From positions 1 through 5,218 of the forward strand of contig DAOWFT010000199.1 of NCBI GenBank assembly GCA_030637845.1: DNA of 5,218 nt, written 5' to 3'. The notes beneath the pieces were generated by a model. It was not told the DNA's origin. It did no database searches and saw only the letters and a list, made by a program, of their open reading frames with translations. A program made the translations under genes and the position numbers. This DNA comes from Thalassospiraceae bacterium (GTDB lineage Bacteria > Pseudomonadota > Alphaproteobacteria > Rhodospirillales > Magnetovibrionaceae). Below are positions 1 through 5,218 of the stretch, piece after piece (the first letter of the stretch is position 1; each line of letters begins with the position of its first letter).

Positions 1-870
1 GAAGCCGCCGAACGGGCCGAGGTATCTGGTGCGCTTCCGGTTGATGCCCTGCGCCAGCTTTATGCGTCCATCCAGTTCAAGAAAAGCGAGCTTGCCAGCC
101 CCTTGGCAAATGCCTCCCGGCGTTCAGGCCCCATGAGCAGGGCATTGCTTTATCGCTCATCACTTATGCAGACGGTTCCCTCGGCACAGGCCTCGGCGCT
201 TTCTCGGGCGTTGAGCATGGCCCGCTCGGGCGGCAGGTATGCCTCTACGGCCAGGGCATTTTTGCCGGTTTTAGGCCGGGTTCCACCGACCAAAGAGCTT
301 GCCTGGTTTGCGCCCGAGGCAATTCGGGCGTTTCTTATTACAAACCGTCACGAAGAAGCCAAGCCGTGGTTTGAAATACTGAAAGAAAGAGCCGAGACCA
401 ATAAAAAACTTAGCAGTGAGTTAATCTCGCTTATGCCCGTGGCCCGGCTTTCGGGTTTTGAAGGTGCCAGCGATTGGAATTTGAAAAACCTTTCTTCGTG
501 GTGGGATACCATCAGCAAGGACAAACGAAATAAAGCCGAAGCACGTGATCGCGCAGCACTTCTTGGTTCGGTGTTTGATGCGGTTGGCGATGTGGTGCCG
601 CATGAATTCTGGGTACCGCTGGTTGCTGGCCCCGAACGCCTTGGGGTGCTGGCCCCCCATCCCGCACTTTGGTTTCGCCTGACGGCGGCATCCGAGCGCG
701 CACACGTTGGTGAAACCATGCTTCTTTCGTTGGTTATAATGGGCAACGGCGGCCCGGCAAGCGCCGAACCGATGGTGCTGCATCGTCTGTTAACGGCGTT
801 GCGGGCGGTTGGTCTTGAAAATGAAGCGCGTGAAATTGCACTGGAAGCAGTGGTTAGTGCCGGACTGTGA
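1..870 (+). CDS. Conserved-type hypothetical protein, 5'-truncated by window edge
   Basis: The reading frame is open from base 1 to the TGA at 868-870, giving 289 residues. The gene therefore begins left of the window, and the TTG at 103 is not a convincing start: the frame upstream of it codes normally and no Shine-Dalgarno precedes it. I do not recognise a named family. The visible part is rich in Ala, Leu, Arg and Glu and reads as successive amphipathic helices, for example around the APEAIRAFL segment and in the C-terminal helices ending in ALEAVVSAGL. This suggests an alpha-solenoid or TPR-like fold, which is inference. There is a short Trp-rich patch (SSWWD, near base 500) and no clear membrane segment or catalytic motif. 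Its end lies 40 bp before xerD on the same strand. From memory, alphaproteobacteria often have an uncharacterised helical protein near xerD, sometimes given the uninformative name 'antifreeze glycopeptide polyprotein'; that link is tentative. Confidence is high that it is coding and low for any function. Confidence 0.8.
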   Translation, partial: EAAERAEVSGALPVDALRQLYASIQFKKSELASPLANASRRSGPMSRALLYRSSLMQTVPSAQASALSRALSMARSGGRYASTARAFLPVLGRVPPTKELAWFAPEAIRAFLITNRHEEAKPWFEILKERAETNKKLSSELISLMPVARLSGFEGASDWNLKNLSSWWDTISKDKRNKAEARDRAALLGSVFDAVGDVVPHEFWVPLVAGPERLGVLAPHPALWFRLTAASERAHVGETMLLSLVIMGNGGPASAEPMVLHRLLTALRAVGLENEAREIALEAVVSAGL

Positions 871-910
871 GATTATAAGTCTCTAGGTCTGCAATAGCGG
901 GAAATCAGGT

Positions 911-1870
911 ATGGCAAGACGCCGTGTTCAAACCGAACCCCTATCAAGATATGCCGAGAGCTTTCTCGAAATGCTTGTCTCTGAGCGCGGGGCGGCAAAA
1001 AATACCATTGAATCATATGGTCGCGATTTGATGGATTTTACCGAGTTTGCAAAAGCCGAGGGTAAATCGACAGAGCAAGCAAGCCCCCAACTGATAAAAA
1101 AATATCTGAGCAAACTGTCGGGGGCCGGTCTCACGGCCAGAACAGCGGGTCGCAGGCTTTCAACCCTAAGACAGTATTTTCGTTTTCTTTATGGCGAACG
1201 CATCCGCGAAGATGACCCGACCTCGGCAATTGATGGCCCGCGTCAGGGTAAAAGCCTGCCCAAGTATCTGAGCGAAGATGAGGTCGAGCGCCTGATAGAG
1301 GCGGCGTACGGCCGTAATGGAACCGATGGTTTGCGGCTGGCGGCACTGGTCGAGCTTTTGTACGCAACCGGGCTTCGTGTCAGTGAGCTTGTGGGTATGC
1401 CACTCAGGGCAATTTCCCGCGATGGCCGCATCCTTACCATTAAGGGCAAGGGCGGCAAGGAAAGACTTGTGCCATTGTCCGAGCCGGCCAGCGATGCCTT
1501 GGTCGCATATATGAAAATAAGAGACATTTTTATAAGTGCCAGTTCTAAAAGTACAAATAAAAAGGCCTCAAATGCCGCGGCATTTGTTTTCCCCTCACGC
1601 GGACGCTCGGGCCACCTGACCCGGGCCAGGTTTGGCCAGCTATTGAAAGAGCTGGCGCTTGAGGCCGGTATTGATCCCCGCAAGGTATCACCCCATGTGC
1701 TGAGGCATTCGTTTGCCAGCCATCTTTTGGCCCATGGGGCCGATCTTCGCTCGTTACAGCAGATGCTGGGCCATGCAGATATAGTCACAACCCAGATATA
1801 CACCCATGTGCTGGAAGAGCGCCTAAAACAGCTGGTCACAACCGCCCATCCTCTGGCGGATGAGGATTAG
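911..1870 (+). CDS. xerD: Site-specific tyrosine recombinase XerD
   Basis: This 319-residue protein is a complete tyrosine recombinase, expected to act with XerC at dif to resolve chromosome dimers at division. Residues about 10-95 form the SAM-like core-binding domain, and about 115-310 the catalytic domain. All catalytic residues are visible: Arg156 (ATGLRVSEL), Lys180 (GKGGKER), His262 and Arg265 (HVLRHSF), His288 (LGHADI) and the nucleophile Tyr297 (QIYTHV). They sit 8 residues after the E. coli XerD positions for Arg/Lys and 18 after for the rest, so about 10 residues are inserted between Lys180 and His262; the Lys/Ser-rich stretch near residues 201-222 is the likely site. The LPKYLSEDEV linker and GRRLSTLRQYFRFL helix favour XerD over XerC, and the nearby accA fits that too. 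A phage or integron integrase is less likely given the housekeeping context. The ATG at 911 is the only plausible start: an in-frame TAG lies at 884-886. A weak purine-rich GCGGGA precedes it at 897-902. Confidence 0.93.
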   Translation: MARRRVQTEPLSRYAESFLEMLVSERGAAKNTIESYGRDLMDFTEFAKAEGKSTEQASPQLIKKYLSKLSGAGLTARTAGRRLSTLRQYFRFLYGERIREDDPTSAIDGPRQGKSLPKYLSEDEVERLIEAAYGRNGTDGLRLAALVELLYATGLRVSELVGMPLRAISRDGRILTIKGKGGKERLVPLSEPASDALVAYMKIRDIFISASSKSTNKKASNAAAFVFPSRGRSGHLTRARFGQLLKELALEAGIDPRKVSPHVLRHSFASHLLAHGADLRSLQQMLGHADIVTTQIYTHVLEERLKQLVTTAHPLADED

Positions 1871-1888
1871 GAAAAACCCGGCCATGTG

Positions 1889-1918
1889 CTATAAAAACCA
1901 TAAATAATCATAAATATT
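1889..1918 (+). promoter_or_regulatory. AT-rich leader of mcl with tandem 10-bp repeat
   Basis: Between the xerD stop and the mcl Shine-Dalgarno there is a sharply AT-rich tract. It holds two adjacent decamers, CATAAATAAT (1899-1908) and CATAAATATT (1909-1918), identical at 9 of 10 positions. A less similar A-rich decamer starts one period earlier at 1889. The 10-bp spacing is close to one helical turn, which would suit a bent segment, a protein-binding site or an unstructured translation-enhancing leader; these are inferences. TATAAA at 1890-1895 could serve as a -10 box, but I see no good -35 element 17 bp upstream, so a promoter is not established. Confidence 0.3.
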
Positions 1919-1920
1919 AC

Positions 1921-1925
1921 GGAGG
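1921..1925 (+). promoter_or_regulatory. Strong Shine-Dalgarno of mcl
   Basis: GGAGG lies 6 bases before the ATG at 1932 and fixes that codon as the start of mcl. It is clearly stronger than the sites before xerD and accA, which suggests efficient translation of the lyase. Confidence 0.75.
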
Positions 1926-1931
1926 CCCCAG

Positions 1932-2918
1932 ATGAGCTTTACAATTATTGACCAAGCAACCGCCCGCCTTAATCGTTCAGAATTGGCAGTGCCAGGATCG
2001 AACCTCAAGTTTTTGGAAAAAGCCGCTAGCGGCCCAGCTGATGTTGTGTTTCTTGATCTCGAAGATGCGGTTGCACCATCGGACAAAGAGCAAGCACGTA
2101 AAAACATTATTGGGGCGCTGAACGATCTTGATTGGTCGGGCAAGGCAGTGTCGGTTCGTATTAACGGGCTTGATACCCATTATATGTATCGCGACGTTGT
2201 CGATGTGATTGAACAAGCCGGCGCAAACCTTGATATGATAATGATACCCAAGGTCGGCACCGCCGCCGACGTTTATGCCCTCGACATGATGGTAACCCAA
2301 ATCGAAGATGCCATGGGTTTGAAAAAGAAAATCGGGTTCGAGCTTATTATCGAAACCGCACTTGGCATGGCCAACGTTCATGAAATAGCCGCCGCCAGTC
2401 CGCGCAATGAATCGCTTCATTTTGGCGTCGCCGATTATGCCGCATCGACCAAGGCCAGAACCACCAACATTGGTGGCCCCAATGCCGACTACGGTGTGCT
2501 AACCGATGCGCCAGAAGGAGACGAAGGCGGGGCAAGAGATTATCACTGGGGCGATATGTGGCATTACGCCATTGCCCGCATGGTGGTTGCGGCGCGGGCC
2601 AATGGCCTGCGTCCGGTTGATGGGCCCTTTGGCGACATTGGCGACATTGATGGATACTCCGCCCAAGCCATGCGCGCGGCGGTGCTGGGCTGCGAAGGTA
2701 AATGGGCCATTCACCCGACCCAGATTGATAAAGCCAACGAGCTATTCAGCCCATCCGAAGCCGAAATTACCAAGGCCAAGCGCATAATCGAAGCCATGGA
2801 GCAGGCCCAGAAAGAAGGCAAAGGCGCGGTTACGCTGGATGGCCGCCTTATAGATATTGCCTCCATCAAGCAGGCCGAAGTTGTGGTAAAGAAAGCCGAG
2901 ATAGTCGCCTCTAAATAA
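1932..2918 (+). CDS. mcl: L-malyl-CoA/beta-methylmalyl-CoA lyase (HpcH/HpaI aldolase family)
   Basis: This 328-residue enzyme cleaves L-malyl-CoA to acetyl-CoA and glyoxylate, and beta-methylmalyl-CoA to propionyl-CoA and glyoxylate, reversibly and with a divalent metal. It serves the serine cycle, the ethylmalonyl-CoA pathway or the 3-hydroxypropionate cycle, depending on the host. It is a cytosolic TIM-barrel protein of the CitE-like group. Visible landmarks are RSELAVPGSN (15-24), FLDLEDAVAP (40-49), VRINGLDTHY with Arg76, IPKVG (105-109), the metal ligands Glu141 (IETALGMAN) and Asp168 (GVADYAAST), KWAIHP (257-262), and the C-terminal lid Asp303 (TLDGRLIDIAS). As I recall, the Chloroflexus enzyme uses Arg76, Glu141, Asp168 and Asp299, so this one matches with a small insertion near residues 192-204. 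Resemblance to Methylobacterium MclA is strong throughout. Citramalyl-CoA lyase, malyl-CoA thioesterase or CitE are less likely. It lies 61 bp after xerD and 28 bp before accA on the same strand. No other gene of these pathways is in the window, so which pathway it serves cannot be told. Confidence 0.92.
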   Translation: MSFTIIDQATARLNRSELAVPGSNLKFLEKAASGPADVVFLDLEDAVAPSDKEQARKNIIGALNDLDWSGKAVSVRINGLDTHYMYRDVVDVIEQAGANLDMIMIPKVGTAADVYALDMMVTQIEDAMGLKKKIGFELIIETALGMANVHEIAAASPRNESLHFGVADYAASTKARTTNIGGPNADYGVLTDAPEGDEGGARDYHWGDMWHYAIARMVVAARANGLRPVDGPFGDIGDIDGYSAQAMRAAVLGCEGKWAIHPTQIDKANELFSPSEAEITKAKRIIEAMEQAQKEGKGAVTLDGRLIDIASIKQAEVVVKKAEIVASK

Positions 2919-2929
2919 CAATAATATCT

Positions 2930-2943
2930 TTTGTTGGAACAAA
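2930..2943 (+). promoter_or_regulatory. Weak accA ribosome binding site within a small dyad
   Basis: The only Shine-Dalgarno-like bases before the accA ATG are GGAA at 2936-2939, 7 bases upstream. They lie at the centre of an inverted repeat with 6-base arms, TTTGTT and AACAAA, around a GG centre. In RNA this could form at best a short A/U-rich hairpin with the GGA in the loop. It may be chance, and any control role is speculation. Confidence 0.3.
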
Positions 2944-2946
2944 CCT

Positions 2947-3903
2947 ATGTTGCATTACCTTGATTTTGAAAAACCAATCGCCGAACTAGAAGGCAAAATA
3001 GAAGAGCTTCGTCATATTACCGGCTCGGGCGAGGTTAATATTGCCGACGAAGTAACCAAGCTCCAGACCAAGGTTGATAAGCAGCTACGGACAATTTATT
3101 CCAAGCTAAACGCATGGCAAAAAACCCAAGTCGCCCGCCATCAGGACAGGCCCCATGCGATTGATTACATAAATGCGATTATTGATGACTTCACCCCACT
3201 GGCCGGCGACCGTTTGTTTGGCGAAGACAACGCCATAGTTGGCGGCCTTGGCCGTTTCCGTGGGCGTTCGGTTATGGTTATGGGCATTGAAAAGGGCGGC
3301 GACACCGAAGAGCGCGTTCATCATAACTTCGGCATGGCCAAACCCGAAGGCTATCGCAAGGCCCAGCGGTTGATGAAAATGGCCGACAGGTTCGGCCTGC
3401 CAATTATTGCCTTGGTCGATACCCCGGGCGCGTTTCCCGGCGCAGATGCCGAAGCCCGCGGTCAGGCAGAAGCCATCGCCAAATCAATCGAGATCAGCTT
3501 TCAGATAAAGGTTCCGTTTGTTTCGGTAATTATAGGCGAGGGCGGCTCCGGTGGGGCAATCGCGCTGGCCTGCGCCAACACGGTTTTAATTTTAGAGCAT
3601 TCTATCTATTCGGTTATTTCACCCGAAGGCTGTGCCTCAATTTTGTGGCGCGATGGTGCCGAGGCCAAAACTGCTGCCGAGGCATTAAAGCTCACCGCTA
3701 AAGACCTTATGGATCTTGGTGTTGTTGATGTGGTTATTCCCGAACCTTTGGGCGGTGCCCATCGCGACCCGCAGTCAATGTATATGGCGCTGGGTGCCGA
3801 ACTGGAGCACGCAATTTACAAGATGGATGACATTGACGGTGGCCAGCTACGGGCCAAGCGGCGTGAAAGGTTCATGGAGCTGGGGCAAAAAGGCCTAGTT
3901 TAA
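2947..3903 (+). CDS. accA: Acetyl-CoA carboxylase carboxyltransferase subunit alpha
   Basis: This 318-residue protein is almost exactly the length of E. coli AccA (319). With AccD it forms the carboxyltransferase that moves CO2 from carboxybiotin on AccB to acetyl-CoA, giving malonyl-CoA for fatty acid synthesis. It starts with the typical LDFEKPIAELEGKIEEL helix and an N-terminal coiled-coil-like region (about 1-60), followed by the crotonase-like carboxyltransferase fold. Family motifs are present in order: MVMGIEKGGDTEERVHHNFGM (110-130, with slight variation from the usual IGHQKG form), PEGYRKAQRLM (133-143), VDTPGAFPGADAEARGQ (157-173), the oxyanion-hole glycines GEGGSGGA (197-204), and SPEGCASILWRD (225-236). 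The protein looks intact. It follows mcl by 28 bp and may share its transcript. The ATG at 2947 gives the normal N-terminus despite a weak Shine-Dalgarno. Its TAA is 9 bp from the stop codon of the convergent secA. Confidence 0.97.
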   Translation: MLHYLDFEKPIAELEGKIEELRHITGSGEVNIADEVTKLQTKVDKQLRTIYSKLNAWQKTQVARHQDRPHAIDYINAIIDDFTPLAGDRLFGEDNAIVGGLGRFRGRSVMVMGIEKGGDTEERVHHNFGMAKPEGYRKAQRLMKMADRFGLPIIALVDTPGAFPGADAEARGQAEAIAKSIEISFQIKVPFVSVIIGEGGSGGAIALACANTVLILEHSIYSVISPEGCASILWRDGAEAKTAAEALKLTAKDLMDLGVVDVVIPEPLGGAHRDPQSMYMALGAELEHAIYKMDDIDGGQLRAKRRERFMELGQKGLV

Positions 3904-3918
3904 CTGAACGAGCTAAAC
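3898..3918 (-). terminator. Possible weak hairpin at the secA/accA convergence
   Basis: The arms GTTTAACT (3898-3905) and AGCTAAAC (3911-3918) flank a 5-base loop. In the minus-strand (secA) transcript all 8 pairs form, one as G-U; in the plus-strand transcript that position is an A-C mismatch. On the minus strand a short run of five T follows about 9 bases further on, at the rear of accA. The hairpin is A/U-rich and the T run is not adjacent, so this is at best a poor intrinsic terminator. It overlaps both stop codons. Confidence 0.22.
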
Positions 3919-5218
3919 CTTACCGTGGCAGTGCTTGTATTTTTTTCCCGAACCACAAGGACATGGTTGATTGCGACTGACCCGACCCCAGGTGGCGGGG
4001 TTAGCCGGGTCGCGCTCGGCGCTGCCTTTTCGCGTTAGCGATGGAACATTTTCAAGCTCAGCTGTCGGCTCTCTTTTGGCAAAGGCCGGGTCTTCGTGAC
4101 CCTCAACGGTTTCGCCTTGGGATTGCTCAAACATTCCCCCGGTTATTCCGTCTGCCATTCCTTCGGCCGGGGTGAATTGCAGCTCAACATGGGAAAGCAC
4201 CAGCGAGATACGTTCACGCAGGCTATCAATCATTTGTTCGAATAGGTTAAATGCTTCTGTTTTGTATTCGTTTAATGGGTCACGCTGGGCATAGGCGCGA
4301 AGACCAATGCCCTGCCTAAGGTGATCCAGCGCCAGCAGGTGTTCTTTCCACATTTGGTCCAGTATCTGCATAAGCAAACCCTTTTCCACGTCGCGCATTA
4401 CTTTTGGCGTATAGCGTGCAACTTTTTCCGCCATTTTGCGGTCTACCGCGTCGAAGATGCGCGTCTGCACTTCTTGTTCGGCAATGCCTTCTTCCTTGGC
4501 CCAATCGGCAACAGGCAGGTCGAGAGCAAAAATCCTTAAGATCTCTTCGTGCAAATGCTGAATATCCCATTCTTCCGGATAAGCCTTGGCCGGGATTGCG
4601 GTGTGAATAAGATCTTCAATTACCTGATGGCGCATATCTGAAACGTCTTCTGAAACGTCATCGGCAGCCATAAGTTCTTTGCGTTGTTCGTAAATGACCT
4701 TGCGTTGGTCATTCATTACATCATCAAACTTGAGCAGGTTTTTACGAATTTCAAAGTTACGGCCCTCAACTTTTTGCTGGGCCTTTTCCAATGCCTTGTT
4801 AATCCACGGATGAACAATGGCCTCGCCTTCTTGCAGGCCAAGTTTGACTAACATGCTGTCAATGCGTTCCGATCCGAATATTCGCATCAAGTCATCTTCT
4901 AGTGATAGGTAAAACGCGCTGGCACCGGGATCGCCCTGGCGTCCGGCACGGCCACGAAGCTGGTTATCCACCCGCCTGCTTTCATGGCGTTCGGTACCGA
5001 CAATAAAAAGCCCGCCCGCATCAATTACTTTTTGGTGACTGACTTTTACTTCGTCCTCGATTTTTTTAGTCGCGGCCTCGCGTGCGCTACCTTCAAGTTT
5101 TTCATCAATTTCCGATTTGATCCGCATATCAACATTGCCACCAAGCTGAATATCGGTGCCGCGTCCGGCCATGTTGGTCGCCAGCGTAACCGCACCGGGC
5201 AACCCGGCCTGGGCAATA
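3913..5218 (-). CDS. secA: Preprotein translocase ATPase SecA, C-terminal half (5'-truncated by window edge)
   Basis: The frame is open to the right edge, giving 434 residues of the C-terminal half of a protein usually near 900. The gene therefore starts outside the window, and the TTG at 5202 is an internal Leu codon in IAQAGLPGAV. SecA is the ATP-driven motor that pushes preproteins through SecYEG. Counting from the first full codon, the fragment holds the end of nucleotide-binding fold 2 with TNMAGRGTDIQLGG (14-27) and the arginine-finger motif RRVDNQLRGRAGRQGDPG (81-98). The helical scaffold and wing region follow, with FDDVMNDQRKVIY (164-176) and MWKEHLLALDHLRQGIGLRAY (289-309). Last come a variable acidic linker (about 350-415) and the zinc tail. 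The tail keeps Cys419, Cys421, Cys430 and His431 in the CxCx8CH pattern (bases 3925-3963), the site that binds SecB and phospholipid. The gene is convergent with accA, with 9 bp between stops. Nothing suggests damage. Confidence 0.97.
   Translation of the reverse strand, partial: IAQAGLPGAVTLATNMAGRGTDIQLGGNVDMRIKSEIDEKLEGSAREAATKKIEDEVKVSHQKVIDAGGLFIVGTERHESRRVDNQLRGRAGRQGDPGASAFYLSLEDDLMRIFGSERIDSMLVKLGLQEGEAIVHPWINKALEKAQQKVEGRNFEIRKNLLKFDDVMNDQRKVIYEQRKELMAADDVSEDVSDMRHQVIEDLIHTAIPAKAYPEEWDIQHLHEEILRIFALDLPVADWAKEEGIAEQEVQTRIFDAVDRKMAEKVARYTPKVMRDVEKGLLMQILDQMWKEHLLALDHLRQGIGLRAYAQRDPLNEYKTEAFNLFEQMIDSLRERISLVLSHVELQFTPAEGMADGITGGMFEQSQGETVEGHEDPAFAKREPTAELENVPSLTRKGSAERDPANPATWGRVSRNQPCPCGSGKKYKHCHGKV
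3925..3963 (-). other. SecA C-terminal zinc-binding (SecB-docking) motif
   Basis: The segment encodes CPCGSGKKYKHCH near the end of SecA, the CxCx8CH zinc ligand set of the SEC-C motif. Its presence means this SecA has the usual SecB and lipid contact tail, consistent with a proteobacterium that has SecB. Confidence 0.9.

Noticed and set aside
103..105. TTG as the start codon of the first protein
   Set aside because: The same frame is open and protein-like back to base 1, and no Shine-Dalgarno precedes the TTG, so the gene most likely starts outside the window.
348..783. Two overlapping antisense frames of 132 and 120 codons within the first gene
   Set aside because: Both overlap each other and a long sense frame that is open for 289 codons. 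Neither shows a domain or a convincing ribosome site.
871..910. Promoter or terminator between the first gene and xerD
   Set aside because: The 40-bp gap shows no clear hairpin with a T run and no recognisable -35/-10 pair.
1243..1839. 198-codon open frame antisense to xerD
   Set aside because: It is fully contained opposite a gene with all catalytic residues intact, its product is Ser/Arg-rich and resembles no family, and it has no separate upstream region. It is a codon-bias shadow.
911..1870. Mobile-element or phage integrase instead of XerD
   Set aside because: There is no attachment-site repeat, tRNA or cargo gene nearby. Catalytic spacing follows E. coli XerD and the context is housekeeping.
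1977..2420. 147-codon open frame antisense to mcl
   Set aside because: It lies opposite the most conserved part of the lyase and its translation (His/Gly/Asn-rich) has no recognisable domain. It is a shadow frame.
5200..5202. TTG as a start of a short SecA-like protein
   Set aside because: The upstream codons IAQAG match the normal SecA sequence before this point, so it is an internal Leu codon and the gene continues past the edge.

Overview
The window looks like chromosomal DNA of an alphaproteobacterium with moderate GC content (judged by eye). The evidence is the protein sequences: a malyl-CoA lyase that closely resembles, from memory, the Methylobacterium/Rhodobacter type, an AccA and SecA of ordinary proteobacterial form, and a XerD-like recombinase close to accA. 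A member of the Rhodospirillales or a related marine group is a reasonable guess, but nothing here fixes the genus.

Layout. Four genes run left to right on the plus strand: the 3' part of an unrecognised, mostly helical protein (1-870, open at the left edge), a complete xerD-type tyrosine recombinase (911-1870), a complete mcl encoding L-malyl-CoA/beta-methylmalyl-CoA lyase (1932-2918), and a complete accA (2947-3903). The 3' half of secA (3913-5218, open at the right edge) is on the minus strand and converges on accA with only 9 bp between the two stop codons. Gaps between the plus-strand genes are 40, 61 and 28 bp, so a shared transcript is plausible. The 61 bp in front of mcl are strikingly AT-rich, carry a tandem 10-bp repeat and end in a strong Shine-Dalgarno sequence, so mcl may also have its own control point.

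Roles. XerD resolves chromosome dimers with XerC. Mcl cleaves (or, in some pathways, forms) malyl-CoA and beta-methylmalyl-CoA in glyoxylate and acetyl-CoA assimilation. AccA is half of the carboxyltransferase that commits acetyl-CoA to fatty acid synthesis. SecA drives protein export. Mcl and AccA both act on acetyl-CoA metabolism; the other genes are housekeeping. No RNA gene, mobile element, CRISPR array or dif site was recognised, no intergenic stretch exceeds 61 bp, and I do not see a new multi-gene system. The items worth a second look are the placement of mcl between xerD and accA, its repeat-bearing leader, an extra segment in XerD, and the unknown first protein.
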